DNA from: Trinickia caryophylli
GTDB taxonomy: Bacteria > Pseudomonadota > Gammaproteobacteria > Burkholderiales > Burkholderiaceae
Direction of reading: 5' to 3'
DNA length: 64,000 nucleotides
Assembly (NCBI RefSeq): GCF_034424545.1
Contig: NZ_CP139970.1
Location: 2,170,001 to 2,234,000, forward strand
Within the stretch, counting starts at the first letter, position 1. The number at the start of each line of letters is the position of its first letter. Position numbers and translations under genes: made by a program. Below are positions 12,054 through 21,498 of this stretch, one piece after another. The notes under the pieces were generated by a model, which had not been told where the DNA came from, did not search any database, and was given only the letters and a program-made list of their open reading frames with translations.

Positions 12054-13457
12054 ATGCTTGCCGCCGACTCCGATCCAATCGTTGCCATTGCCACTGCGCC
12101 CGGTCGCGGAGGTATCGGCGTCGTGCGCATCTCGTGCGGCCGCGGTGCCGAAAAAGCCGCGGCGACACTGATGCAGGCACTGTGCGGCCAGGCGCTCACG
12201 CCGCGTCATGCGAGCTATCTCCCTTTTCTCGACGCCGGCGGTAATGCGCTCGATCGGGGCATTGCGCTCTACTTTCCGGCGCCGCACTCCTATACCGGCG
12301 AGCATGTCGTCGAATTGCAGGGGCACGGTGGTCCGGTCGTGCTGCAGCTCGTGCTCCAGCGCTGCATCGAGGCCGGCGCCTCGTTCGGCCTGCGGCTTGC
12401 CGAGCCCGGCGAGTTCACACGCCGGGCCTTCCTGAACGACAAGCTCGATCTGGCGCAGGCCGAGGCGGTGGCCGACCTCATCGAAGCGAGCACCGAGGCG
12501 GCCGCGCGCTCGGCCGGACGCTCGCTTGAAGGCGCGTTCTCGCGCGACATTCATGCACTCGTCGATGAAGTCATTTCGCTGCGTATGCTCGTGGAAGCGA
12601 CGCTCGACTTCCCCGAGGAGGAAATCGATTTTCTGGAGGCGGCCGATGCGCGCGGCAAGCTCGTTCGCATCCGCGAGCGGCTCGATGGCGTGCTCGGCGA
12701 CGCGAGACAGGGAGCGTTGCTGCGCGAGGGGCTGTCGGTCGTAATGGCCGGGCAGCCGAACGTGGGCAAGTCTTCCCTGCTCAATGCGCTGGCCGGGGCG
12801 GAACTCGCCATCGTGACGCCGATCGCGGGCACCACGCGCGACAAAGTGGCGCAGACCATCCAGATCGAAGGCATTCCGCTGCATATCATCGATACGGCCG
12901 GCCTGCGCGAGACGGAGGACGAAGTCGAGAAGATCGGCATCGCGCGTACCTGGAGCGAGATCGAAAAGGCCGACGTCGTGCTGCATTTGCTCGATGCGCG
13001 CACGGGCGTCACGCCTGACGACGAGGTGATCGCCGCGCGGTTCCCGCTGGGCGTGCCCGTCGTGCGCGTGCTCAACAAGACGGATTTGACGGGAGCGGCG
13101 CCGGAAGTGAGTCGATTGGCCGCCGCACGCGGCGACAGCGAGCTTTGCGAGGTTCGGCTCTCTGCGAAGAAAAGCGAAGGGATCGGCTTGCTGCGCGCCG
13201 AGCTGCTGCGCATCGCCGGCTGGCAGGCGGGCACGGAAAGCGTTTATCTCGCGCGCGAAAGACATCTGACGGCGTTGCGCGCGGCGCAGGATCATCTCGA
13301 ACTCGCCGCCGAGCATGCGCAGGCGGGCAACCAGTTGCTCGATTTGTTCGCCGAGGAACTGCGGCTCGCGCAGGATGCGCTCAATTCGATTACTGGCGAA
13401 TTCACGTCCGATGATCTGCTCGGCGTGATTTTCAGCCGGTTTTGTATCGGGAAGTAG
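12054..13457 (+). CDS. mnmE: tRNA-5-carboxymethylaminomethyl-uridine GTPase MnmE
   Basis: GTPase that with MnmG modifies U34 of tRNAs. The 467-residue protein has an N-terminal tetrahydrofolate-binding domain ([19 protein letters not shown]), a helical middle and an inserted G domain: G1 [12 protein letters not shown] near 233, [15 protein letters not shown] and NKTD near 341. It ends in the catalytically required FCIGK tail. The ATG at 12054 gives the canonical N-terminus; the frame is open far upstream without homology. Its partner mnmG lies at 55056-57023 on the other strand. Confidence 0.98.
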   Translation: MLAADSDPIVAIATAPGRGGIGVVRISCGRGAEKAAATLMQALCGQALTPRHASYLPFLDAGGNALDRGIALYFPAPHSYTGEHVVELQGHGGPVVLQLVLQRCIEAGASFGLRLAEPGEFTRRAFLNDKLDLAQAEAVADLIEASTEAAARSAGRSLEGAFSRDIHALVDEVISLRMLVEATLDFPEEEIDFLEAADARGKLVRIRERLDGVLGDARQGALLREGLSVVMAGQPNVGKSSLLNALAGAELAIVTPIAGTTRDKVAQTIQIEGIPLHIIDTAGLRETEDEVEKIGIARTWSEIEKADVVLHLLDARTGVTPDDEVIAARFPLGVPVVRVLNKTDLTGAAPEVSRLAAARGDSELCEVRLSAKKSEGIGLLRAELLRIAGWQAGTESVYLARERHLTALRAAQDHLELAAEHAQAGNQLLDLFAEELRLAQDALNSITGEFTSDDLLGVIFSRFCIGK

Positions 13458-13573
13458 CGCTCGCGCAATGCCGCGAGAGGTCGGCCGGATCGGTATCCCG
13501 GTGGCGAGCGCTCTGTATGCACTATCAGAACCGTACAGGCCACACGAACGTCAGCTCGGATTTCGGGGGTGTC

Positions 13574-13891
13574 ATGAATGGATTGATACAGGCGGCCAGA
13601 CGGCGCGCGCCGGCGGCGATCGTCGCGCTTGCTTGTGTGCTCATCACAGCAAACGCTCAGGCACGCACGCCGCCCGCAACGGGCACCTGGGAACAGCCCG
13701 ACGAAAGCGACCTCACCTCGCACGGACACTACCTCAATCGGGACGGCCAGGACGTGCATTCGCCATCGAAAACAAAGGACAACAAGGCCCCGCCCGGTGC
13801 GACGGCCCGCTGTCGCGACGGCAGCTACAGTTTCAGCCGCCATCGTTCGGGCACCTGCTCCCGGCACGGCGGCGTCGCCGAGTGGGAATAA
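13574..13891 (+). CDS. Secreted DUF3761 protein
   Basis: A 105-residue protein with a clear signal peptide (RRRAPAAIVALACVLITANA, cleavage near AQA) and the DUF3761 core ATARCRDGSYSFSRHRSGTC followed by SRHGGVAEW, with two conserved cysteines that could form a disulfide in the periplasm. A GGGGGT Shine-Dalgarno-like run precedes the ATG. Function is unknown. It lies 116 bases after mnmE and is convergent with the LysR gene. Confidence 0.85.
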   Translation: MNGLIQAARRRAPAAIVALACVLITANAQARTPPATGTWEQPDESDLTSHGHYLNRDGQDVHSPSKTKDNKAPPGATARCRDGSYSFSRHRSGTCSRHGGVAEWE

Positions 13892-14057
13892 GCGAACCGC
13901 CGCCACATGCGCCGCGGTGGCACCCTCGCTCCGAGTCGAGGGAGAGTGGGAAGCCCTTCCGCGGCGGCGGCTGAACGGTCGATCGTCGCTTGATTGCGGC
14001 ACCGAGGTCGGATGGACCGCCCAAAGCGCCCCGCCTTTACAGACCGCCCAGCGGCGT

Positions 14058-14951
14058 CTACCGCCGCGCCGCCGGCCATCGGAGGATCCACTCTCGAAAC
14101 GCCGCCACCTTGGCGCGATCCTGCGTGCCCTCGGGGCACACGAGGTAATAAGCAAGCTCTTCGATATACGTGGCTGCCACGAGCCGTACCAATCGCCGGC
14201 TCGCCATTTCCTCGTCGACGAGCGCGGCCGGCAAGAGCCCCGCGCCCTGCCCCGACAGCACCGCTTTCAACAGCAAACCCGCATCGTCGAACGAAGGGCC
14301 GCGCGGGGGCCCCACTTCATCGACACCATTGCGCTCGAACCAAAGGCTCCAGGCCTTGCGATCCGCATCGTGCACGTGCGGCCACCGCGCGAGATCGGCT
14401 GGCCCCGCGGGCAACCCGAAACGTTCGACGAGCCCTGGCGCCGCAGCCGCCACCATCTCCACCGTCAACACCCGGTCGCAGCGCATGCCCGAATAGCGGC
14501 CAAGGCCATGGCGAATCGCCACATCCACACCGCTACGCGAGAAATCCACCAACGAAGTCCCCGTGACGATCCGCAAATCGAGGTCCGGATGCGCTTGCTG
14601 AAACGTCGCCATGCGCGGAACCAGCCACGCCGATGCAAAAAACGGCGTGACACTGACCGTCAACACGCCGTCGTCCGCCGTCTCCATCACGCGCCGCGAT
14701 GCTTCGGCAATCTGACGAAACGCATTGCGGATCGACGGAAGATATTCGCGCCCCGCGCGCGTCAGATAAATGCCCCGTTTCTCGCGCTCGAACAACCGCA
14801 CGCCAAGGTGCTGCTCGAGCGCCTTGATCATCTGGCTGACAGCGCCGGGCGTCACGCAGAGCTCCTCGGCCGCCAGCTTCACCGACAGGTGCCGTGCCGC
14901 GGACTCGAATGCCTTCAACGCGTTCAATGGCGGAATTCGACGAGTACTCAT
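14058..14951 (-). CDS. LysR-family (GcvA-like) transcriptional regulator
   Basis: A 297-residue LysR regulator: winged HTH at residues 8-67 (PLNALKAFESAARHLSVKLA and VTPGAVSQMIKALEQHLGVRLF) and a substrate-binding effector domain. The N-terminal sequence is of the GcvA/AmpR type. It is divergent from the decayed amidase and MFS transporter to its right and probably controls them. TTTAG/CTAAA half-sites in the intergenic region are candidate operators. The effector is unknown. Confidence 0.93.
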   Translation of the reverse strand: MSTRRIPPLNALKAFESAARHLSVKLAAEELCVTPGAVSQMIKALEQHLGVRLFEREKRGIYLTRAGREYLPSIRNAFRQIAEASRRVMETADDGVLTVSVTPFFASAWLVPRMATFQQAHPDLDLRIVTGTSLVDFSRSGVDVAIRHGLGRYSGMRCDRVLTVEMVAAAAPGLVERFGLPAGPADLARWPHVHDADRKAWSLWFERNGVDEVGPPRGPSFDDAGLLLKAVLSGQGAGLLPAALVDEEMASRRLVRLVAATYIEELAYYLVCPEGTQDRAKVAAFREWILRWPAARR

Positions 14952-15077
14952 TTAGTTTTTCTAAACCAAATCAGGCAGATTTTCTCGGTTGCCCCGGCCG
15001 CATCACGGTTGGATTATAGGGACTTCAGCGCGTGTCCGTGCATCGCGACACCGCTGTCACTTAAAGAGTTTAGCTAA
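14951..15077. promoter_or_regulatory. Divergent LysR operator region
   Basis: The dyad TTTAG-N5-CTAAA lies at 14951-14965, touching the regulator's start, and a related TTTAGCTAA occurs at 15069-15077. These TTAG/CTAA half-sites fit GcvA-type LysR binding. This is an inference from position and symmetry. Confidence 0.45.
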
Positions 15078-15116
15078 TGCATAGGCACAGCAGGTGCCCG
15101 TGCCGGAGAAAGCCGA

Positions 15117-15290
15117 ATGACGCCCCATTCCGACGATTGGGCCTACATGGGCCTCACCGGGATCGCAGCCTTGATCAAGACCCGGCGCTGTCCTCGCGCC
15201 AAGTGGTGCAGTCACAGCTTCAACGCATCGCTGCCCTCGATGGTGCGCTTCACAGCTACGCGCAAGTGCCGGAAAGCAGCCGGCAGCACG
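15117..15290 (+). pseudogene. Frameshifted, truncated amidase N-terminus
   Basis: From the ATG at 15117 the translation reads YMGLTGIAALIKTR, then a one-base shift moves the homology into the next frame: ALSSRQVVQSQLQRIAALDG followed by ALHSYAQV. Joined, this is the recognisable N-terminal helix pair of amidase-signature enzymes (LTxLAALIRTRxVSSxEVV...ARIxxLDxxLxAY). The catalytic Ser-Ser-Lys region is entirely missing; the MFS gene begins at 15368. This is a remnant of a deleted amidase gene, formerly between the LysR gene and the transporter. Confidence 0.65.
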
Positions 15291-15367
15291 TCACCCGCCT
15301 CACCCATCATCGGATGGCCGTGCGCCCTTTCAATCCGCGCTCATCGCGCGAACACCGGGAGTTCATC

Positions 15368-16624
15368 ATGACTACCGTGACTGCCGAGCGAAAGCTTTTC
15401 CATGGGTGGGTCGTCGTTGCCGCCGCTTTCGCCGTTACCTTCATCGGATTCGGCTGCGCCTATACGTTCAGCTCGTTCGTCCAACCACTGCAAGCCGAGT
15501 TCGGCGCGTCGCGCGGCTCGGTCGCGCTCGTCTTCTCGATCGCGGGATTCCTTTACTTCGCGCTCGGTGCGGCCTCCGGCCCTCTGGCGGACCGGTGGGG
15601 AACCAAACGGCTCGCCGTGGCCGGGATGTTATTGGTGGGCGCTGGCTTCGCACTCGCCAGCCATGCGAACACGATCGCCGCGGTTTACGCCTTTTATGGC
15701 CTCGGGATCGGTCTGGGCGTCGGGACGGCATTCGTGCCGACCGTCGGCGTCGTGCAACGCTGGTTCGTCAGGCGGCGTGCGTTCGCGTCGGGGCTCGCCG
15801 TCAGCGGCATCGGTGTCGGCACCCTCGTCATGCCACCGCTCGCGACCTGGCTGATCGCACGCTTCGGCTGGCGCGAGACCTATCTCCTGCTGGGCATCGT
15901 GGCCGCGGCCATCGGAACGGGCATGGCGCTGCTGCTGGAAGACGATCCGCGCCGCCGGGGCCTGCTGCCCGATGGCGACGCCCCCGATTCGGATCAGGCA
16001 TCGGCGCCCCCGACTTCAGGTGTGCCGCTCGCCCGAGCGTGGCGCAGCCCGCGGTTCATCGGCCTTTATGCGGCCTGCCTCGCCAGTTCGCTCGGCGTGT
16101 TCGTTCCGTTCGTGCACCTCGTGCCGTTCGCCATCGATCATCACGTGAGTGCCGCACGCGCCGTGCTGCTGTTCGGCGCCATCGGCGCTGGCAGCACGGC
16201 GGGCCGCGTCTTGCTCGGCAATGTCGCCGACCGTATCGGCCGGGATACGTTCCTGGTCGTCGTCTATGCCGGAATGGCGGTCACGCTCGCCATCTGGGCG
16301 GCGGCTGCGAGCTGGTGGATGCTGATGCTGTTCGCCCTGTCGTTCGGGCTTTTCTATGGCGGTTGGGTGGCCGTCCTGCCGGCGATCGTCGCCGATCACT
16401 TCGGCGGCCGCCACGTCGGCGCGATCATCGGCGCGCTTTCGACGAGCGTGGCGATCGGAACGCTCGTCGGCCCGAGCGCGGCTGGGTTCGCCTTCGACAA
16501 AACCCACAGCTATGTGCTGCCTGTGGCGCTCAGCGCGCTCGGCAACGCCGCCGCGGGCGCGATCGCGTTCGCGACGAACCGCCTTGGTCGAGCGCCGAAT
16601 CGAGCGTTCTGGCAACCGAACTGA
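15368..16624 (+). CDS. MFS transporter (oxalate/formate-antiporter-like)
   Basis: A 418-residue major facilitator protein starting MTTVTAERKLFHGWVVVAAA, with about 12 hydrophobic segments, the loop 2-3 motif GPLADRWGTKR and its second-half counterpart LLGNVADRIGRD. A central hydrophilic loop rich in Asp/Pro follows helix 6. It resembles the monocarboxylate/OFA branch; the substrate is not evident. It lies behind the amidase remnant and probably belonged to a LysR-controlled amide or carboxylate utilisation operon. Confidence 0.92.
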   Translation: MTTVTAERKLFHGWVVVAAAFAVTFIGFGCAYTFSSFVQPLQAEFGASRGSVALVFSIAGFLYFALGAASGPLADRWGTKRLAVAGMLLVGAGFALASHANTIAAVYAFYGLGIGLGVGTAFVPTVGVVQRWFVRRRAFASGLAVSGIGVGTLVMPPLATWLIARFGWRETYLLLGIVAAAIGTGMALLLEDDPRRRGLLPDGDAPDSDQASAPPTSGVPLARAWRSPRFIGLYAACLASSLGVFVPFVHLVPFAIDHHVSAARAVLLFGAIGAGSTAGRVLLGNVADRIGRDTFLVVVYAGMAVTLAIWAAAASWWMLMLFALSFGLFYGGWVAVLPAIVADHFGGRHVGAIIGALSTSVAIGTLVGPSAAGFAFDKTHSYVLPVALSALGNAAAGAIAFATNRLGRAPNRAFWQPN

Positions 16625-16780
16625 GCGCAGCGCCAACGCGCCAGCCTGTAAGCAAAGGAGTCCCGTCGGCCAGCCAGCGAGCCCTTGAACATCCACCTCT
16701 ACAGGCAGGCGCCCCGCGTGCCTCGCCCACGTCGCACATCCCGCGCGGGCGGGGCTAACCACTTACGCGCAGTGAACCCC

Positions 16781-18271
16781 TCACGACGCCATCGGTTCGA
16801 GCCCGAGGTCGAACTGTTCAGCCGGCATCGGCCGGCCGAACAGATAACCCTGCGCCTTGCCGCAGCCGAGCGCGGCCAGCAATTCGGCTTCGCTGCGTGT
16901 CTCCACGCCCTCGGCCACGACGTCGAGCGAAAACGCATGCGCCATCGAGACGATCGCGGAAACGAGCGCGAGCTTGTGCGTATCGCCCTCGAGGCCGCGC
17001 ACGAACGAGCGATCGATCTTGAGCGCACGTACGGGGAATTTGCCGAGATAACTAAGCCCGCAGTAGCCGGTGCCGAAATCGTCGATGGCGGCGGCCACGC
17101 CCATCTCCGCCAGCGCCTCCAGTGCCGCGCGCACCTGCGAGCCGTCTTCCAGCAGCAGACTCTCGGTGATTTCGAGCATGAGCCATTGCGGCTCGCAGCC
17201 GCTCACGGCCAGCGCCCGCTGCACGCTTTGTACGAGATCGCACGAGACGAATTGACGCGGCGACACGTTGACGGAAACGCGCAGCATGCTCCCGCCACGC
17301 GCATTCCAACGCGCGACCGTCCGGCAGGCCTGCTCGAGCACCCATTCGCCAATCGGGACGATCGCACCGTTTTCTTCAGCCAGATCGACGAACTCGTCGG
17401 GGCCGATGAGCCCCCGCTGCGGGTGTTTCCAGCGCAACAGCGCCTCCGCGCCGATGATGGCTCCCCCGGGCAAGGCAACGATAGGCTGAAAGAGCAGTGC
17501 GAACTCGTCGCGATCGAGCGCCCCATGCAGCGCCTTCGCGAGTTCCGCGCGCTCGTGGATCGCGCGCGCGGCCACGGGGTCGTGAAAGCGGAATTGATTG
17601 CCGCCCGCGCGCTTGGCCGACTCCAGTGCCGCGTCGGCCGCGCGAAACAATGCTTGCGCGTCGCCCCCGTCCACCGGCGCGCGCGCCACACCGATGCTCG
17701 CCGAAAGCCTGATCGTGTGGCCGTCGATGTCGAAGCCTTGCGAAAGCACGGCGGCAATCCGACCCGCGACGACGGTGAGGCCGGGGTCGTCCGCGTTCGC
17801 GACCACGACGAGCGCGAATTCGTCGGATGCAAGCCGCGCGAGCATGCCGACCGATGATGCGCATTGCAAAAGCGCCGCCGCCACCGCGCACAACACGCGG
17901 TCGCCGCTCGTATGTCCGCGGGCGTCGTTGATTTCCTTGAACTTGTCGAGATCGATCAGCAGAAGGCCGACTCGTCGGCCGTCCGCCTGGGCCTCGGCGA
18001 GGGCCGATTCGAGCCGCTCGTTGACGATGGCGCGGTTGGGCAGCCGCGTAAGCGGATCGCCGCCGCGCACGTCCACCGATTGCGATGCCGCGCCCGCCTT
18101 GCCCGGCCGTGCGATGCCTGCGGTAAGTGCGGCGGATACGGGCCGCGTCGCGTCGCCCTCGGGGGCGGCCGCCCGCGTGCGCCGTCGCCTGCGCCCCGCG
18201 CCGTAGCCTATGGCCGAACCCGCGCCCGCCGCGACGAGCGCCGTCAACGCCAAGCTCACGAAGTCAGCCAT
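16781..18271 (-). CDS. GGDEF/EAL signalling protein, probable c-di-GMP phosphodiesterase
   Basis: A 496-residue protein: N-terminal membrane segment (SLALTALVAAGAGSAIGYGA), a GGDEF domain (DPLTRLPNR..., about 80-240) and an EAL domain (about 250-496). The cyclase signature reads ASDEF instead of GGDEF, so cyclase activity is doubtful. The EAL domain keeps EALLRWKHP, NVSPRQF, DDFGTGYCGLSYL, KIDRSFV and EGVET, so hydrolysis of cyclic di-GMP is likely. ATG 18271 is preferred over a TTG six codons earlier. It is convergent with the MFS gene and stands alone. Confidence 0.92.
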   Translation of the reverse strand: MADFVSLALTALVAAGAGSAIGYGAGRRRRRTRAAAPEGDATRPVSAALTAGIARPGKAGAASQSVDVRGGDPLTRLPNRAIVNERLESALAEAQADGRRVGLLLIDLDKFKEINDARGHTSGDRVLCAVAAALLQCASSVGMLARLASDEFALVVVANADDPGLTVVAGRIAAVLSQGFDIDGHTIRLSASIGVARAPVDGGDAQALFRAADAALESAKRAGGNQFRFHDPVAARAIHERAELAKALHGALDRDEFALLFQPIVALPGGAIIGAEALLRWKHPQRGLIGPDEFVDLAEENGAIVPIGEWVLEQACRTVARWNARGGSMLRVSVNVSPRQFVSCDLVQSVQRALAVSGCEPQWLMLEITESLLLEDGSQVRAALEALAEMGVAAAIDDFGTGYCGLSYLGKFPVRALKIDRSFVRGLEGDTHKLALVSAIVSMAHAFSLDVVAEGVETRSEAELLAALGCGKAQGYLFGRPMPAEQFDLGLEPMAS

Positions 18272-18559
18272 GTCGGATACGCGTCCCAAGTTGTTCGGCG
18301 GAATCCCGGCGCGTCTTTGTTGCCATCGTTATCTTTGCCGCCGGCCAGGCCGCACGATGCGGCGTACCCATGAATGGTAGAAGGTCACGGCGCACCCCGC
18401 TTCTGAAAAACGTGTCGGATATTCCTGAATCGCTGCTCCGCGCATGGTCTTTTGTGCGGCTGAAAATTCCACAAGTATGCCCCAGACAAATTTCCCCTTC
18501 CGAAATGAGGGCTGAGACAGTTCCGCCCATCGCGGTGAGTGTGCCAATCGCATCCCTCG

Positions 18560-19489
18560 TCAGCCCCGCGCCGCCGGGGCGTCCGACGCCAGCGCCGCGA
18601 GTTTTTCCCGCAGCACCGCGTGCAGCGCGCGCGTCGCTGGCCAGAACTGCTTGCGATGCGGACAAATCAGATTCAGCGGCGTCAGCTCGCCGAGCTGCTC
18701 GGGCAACAGCACCTCCAGGCGGCCGGCCCGCACGTCGGCGCACACGTCGAGCCAGGATTTGTAGGCGACGCCCTGCCCGTCCACGGCCCAGCGGCGAATA
18801 ACGTCGGCATCGTCGCAAAAGAGCGATCCCGCCACCGCCACCACGCGGCGCGCGCCGTCCGCGGGGAACACCCATTTGTCGTAGACGCGCCCCGCCCGCT
18901 CGTACAGCAGGCAGCGGTGCCGCTTGAGGTCCTCGAGCGCCTGCGGCCGTCCGTGCCGCCCCAGGTATGCGGGCGAGGCCACGAGCACGCGGCGGTTGTC
19001 GACGAGCGGCAACGCCACGTAGCTCGCTTCATCGGCCACGCCGTAGCGAATCGCAATGTCCACGGGATCGCGGAACACGTCGGCCAGTTGGTCGGACAGA
19101 AAGAGCCGCACGGAAAGCCGCGGATGCGCCTCGCGAAACGCCGTGATCCAAGGCAGCAGCACGTTGCGGCCAAGATCAGACGGCGCCGCGATCTGCAGCA
19201 GCCCCTGCAGCGCATGCGCTTCGCCACGCAACCGCTCCCCGCCTTCGCGCAGCGTCGCAAGCACCTCCTCGGCGTAGGGCAGATATTGATCGCCCTCGGC
19301 CGTGAGGCGCAGGCTGCGTGTCGATCGCGCAAAAAGCCGCACGTCCAGCTCCCGCTCGAGCCGCTGAATCGCCGCACTGACCTGGCCCGGCAGCAAATCC
19401 GCTTCGCGCGCGGCATTCGAAAAACTCCCGAGCGCAGCCGTACGCACGAAAAGCATCAAGTCGTCCAGGCGGATCATTTTCATTTCCAC
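18560..19489 (-). CDS. LysR-family transcriptional regulator
   Basis: A 309-residue LysR protein: HTH at residues 5-65 (LDDLMLFVRTAALGSFSNAA and PGQVSAAIQRLERELDVRLF) and a periplasmic-binding-protein-like effector domain with VRLFLSDQLADVFRDPVDIA. The start MEMKMIRLDDL could also be the internal Met5. It is divergent from the dehydrogenase-nitroreductase pair with about 110 bases between, so it probably regulates them, perhaps in response to quinones or electrophiles. Confidence 0.92.
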   Translation of the reverse strand: MEMKMIRLDDLMLFVRTAALGSFSNAAREADLLPGQVSAAIQRLERELDVRLFARSTRSLRLTAEGDQYLPYAEEVLATLREGGERLRGEAHALQGLLQIAAPSDLGRNVLLPWITAFREAHPRLSVRLFLSDQLADVFRDPVDIAIRYGVADEASYVALPLVDNRRVLVASPAYLGRHGRPQALEDLKRHRCLLYERAGRVYDKWVFPADGARRVVAVAGSLFCDDADVIRRWAVDGQGVAYKSWLDVCADVRAGRLEVLLPEQLGELTPLNLICPHRKQFWPATRALHAVLREKLAALASDAPAARG

Positions 19490-19598
19490 AGTGAAAGTGC
19501 TGCCCTATTTTCGCTATTTTTCGACAAGCCTGTCCGGACGATCATTCGGCCTGCGAGAACCGCCGCCGTACGCGGCCCCTCTTCCAAAGGAAATCAGC

Positions 19599-20603
19599 AT
19601 GAAGGCGATCGTCTATCAGCAGCACGAACTGCCCGTCGAAGATCCGCGTTCGCTTTACGAGACGGAGCTTGCCCAGCCTGTACCCGGGCCACGCGACCTG
19701 CTCGTGAAGATTCGCGCTATCGCCGTCAATCCCGTCGACACGAAAGTGCGCCGCTCGCCAACCGCCAGCCCGCGCGTGCTCGGCTGGGATGCGGTGGGCC
19801 GGGTCGAGGCCGTCGGCCGCGACGTGACGCGCTTCGCGCCCGGCGACGACGTCTATTACGCGGGCTCGATCGCGCGGCCCGGCGCCTATGCCGAATATGG
19901 CGTCGTGGACGAGCGCATCGCCGGCCACAAACCGAAATCGCTGGACGATGCCCGTGCGGCCGCGCTGCCGCTCACTTCGCTCACCGCCTGGGAGCTGCTC
20001 TTCGATCGACTTGGCGTGGAAGCCGGTGGCGGCGAGGGCGATGCGATCCTCATCGTCGGCGCCGCCGGCGGAGTCGGCTCGATGCTGACGCAACTCGCGC
20101 GGCAGCTCACGAAGCTGCGCGTAATCGGCACGGCCTCGCGCGACGAGACGCGGGCCTGGGTGCGCGAGCTCGGCGCCCACGACGTGATCGACCACAGCGG
20201 CGGATTGTCGCGCGGGCTGCAGCCACTGGGCCTGCCATCGGTCCGCTATGTCGCGAGCCTTACGCACACCGATCAGCACTACGGCGAGATCGTCGAAGCA
20301 CTGGCGCCGCAAGGCCGTCTCGCCGTGATCGACGATCCGGCCGTGCTCGATGCGATGCCGCTCAAGCGCAAGTCGATTTCGCTGCACTGGGAGCTGATGT
20401 TCACGCGCGCCCTTTTCGAGACGCCCGATATGATCCGCCAGCACGACATTCTCGAGCGCGTGGCAGCACTGATCGACGCCGGGACGCTGCGCACGACCCT
20501 TGCCGAACACTTCGGCAGGATCGACGCAGACAACCTGCGCCGCGCGCACGCAGTGATCGAAAGCGGGCGCGCGCGCGGCAAGATCGTGCTCGAAGGATTA
20601 TGA
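19599..20603 (+). CDS. Zinc-type alcohol dehydrogenase / quinone oxidoreductase family protein
   Basis: A 334-residue medium-chain dehydrogenase/reductase: the N-terminal GroES-like fold (PGPRDLLVKIRAIAVNPVDTK, GWDAVGRVEAVG), then the Rossmann NAD(P)-binding segment ILIVGAAGGVGSMLTQLARQ near residue 150. It lacks the zinc-ligand cluster of true alcohol dehydrogenases and is closest to the zinc-type-like NADPH:quinone reductase branch. A strong AAAGGAA site precedes the start at 19599. It is followed 67 bases later by nfsB and is divergent from a LysR gene. Confidence 0.9.
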   Translation: MKAIVYQQHELPVEDPRSLYETELAQPVPGPRDLLVKIRAIAVNPVDTKVRRSPTASPRVLGWDAVGRVEAVGRDVTRFAPGDDVYYAGSIARPGAYAEYGVVDERIAGHKPKSLDDARAAALPLTSLTAWELLFDRLGVEAGGGEGDAILIVGAAGGVGSMLTQLARQLTKLRVIGTASRDETRAWVRELGAHDVIDHSGGLSRGLQPLGLPSVRYVASLTHTDQHYGEIVEALAPQGRLAVIDDPAVLDAMPLKRKSISLHWELMFTRALFETPDMIRQHDILERVAALIDAGTLRTTLAEHFGRIDADNLRRAHAVIESGRARGKIVLEGL

Positions 20604-20670
20604 CCGCGGGCGCGGCTCGGCCAGGCACTCGAGAACCAAAAACCAAAAACCAAAACCCGAAAGGACTTAT

Positions 20671-21324
20671 ATGAACCTCATCGACGCACTCCACACCCGC
20701 CACACCGCGAAGGCCTTCGATGCCGGCCGCGCCCTCGCTCGAACCGACGTCGAAGCCCTCTTGAGCACGCTGCACCTGAGCCCGTCTTCCGTGAACTCGC
20801 AGCCGTGGCACCACGTCGTCGCCTCGACGCCCGAGGGCCGCGCCCGAATCGCGAAGGCCACGCAGGGCACCTACAGCTACAACGAACCGAAGGTACGCGA
20901 CGCATCTCACGTGATCGCCCTATGCGTGCGCGCGGATATGGACGAGCAACATCTGCGCGCAGTGCTCGAGCAGGAAGAGCGCGACGGGCGTTTCACGAAG
21001 GATGGCGCGAAAGCCGGGCAGGACAAGGCGCGCCGCTCGTATGTCGAATTGCACCGCTACGGCCAGCGCGACATTCAGCAATGGATGGAAAAGCAGGTCT
21101 ACCTGGCACTGGGCGGCCTGCTCGTCGGCGCAGCGACGCTCGGCATCGAGGCCACCCCGATGGAAGGCTTCGACCAAGCCGCGCTCGACCACGAACTCGG
21201 CTTGCGCGAGCTCGGCTTCACGAGCGTCGTACTCGCCGCTTTCGGCCATCGCAGCGAACAGGACTTCAATGCCGCGCTGCCGAAATCCCGTCTTCCGCGC
21301 GAACAGGTATTCACCTTCATTTGA
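20671..21324 (+). CDS. nfsB: Oxygen-insensitive NAD(P)H nitroreductase
   Basis: A 217-residue flavoprotein very similar along its length to E. coli NfsB: SPSSVNSQPWHHVVASTPEG, DASHVIALCVRADMD, a conserved WMEKQVYLALG and the terminal DFNAALPKSRLP. Such enzymes use FMN and NAD(P)H to reduce nitroaromatics and quinones. A good AAAGGA site lies upstream. It likely forms an operon with the dehydrogenase before it, a redox/detoxification pair controlled by the divergent LysR regulator. Confidence 0.93.
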   Translation: MNLIDALHTRHTAKAFDAGRALARTDVEALLSTLHLSPSSVNSQPWHHVVASTPEGRARIAKATQGTYSYNEPKVRDASHVIALCVRADMDEQHLRAVLEQEERDGRFTKDGAKAGQDKARRSYVELHRYGQRDIQQWMEKQVYLALGGLLVGAATLGIEATPMEGFDQAALDHELGLRELGFTSVVLAAFGHRSEQDFNAALPKSRLPREQVFTFI

Positions 21325-21360
21325 GAAAACGAGCGCACGAAATTCCGGATCGGCAAATAG

Positions 21361-21373
21361 GTATTACTAATAC
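21361..21373. promoter_or_regulatory. Palindrome GTATTACTAATAC upstream of chemoreceptor
   Basis: A perfect 13-bp dyad (GTATTA-C-TAATAC) sits in an AT-rich gap between nfsB and the chemoreceptor gene, about 126 bases before the latter's start. It may be an operator; the binding protein is unknown. Confidence 0.35.
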
Positions 21374-21498
21374 GACAGCTTTTTCGAGGAAATATTCTCC
21401 ACACGACCCTAATGTTTGCTGAAAGCAGGCCGTAATCACCGTATATCCAAAGAGACGCGAGCCGCCGGACTCGCGTCCGTTCCCCAAAGGAGTCGTCG

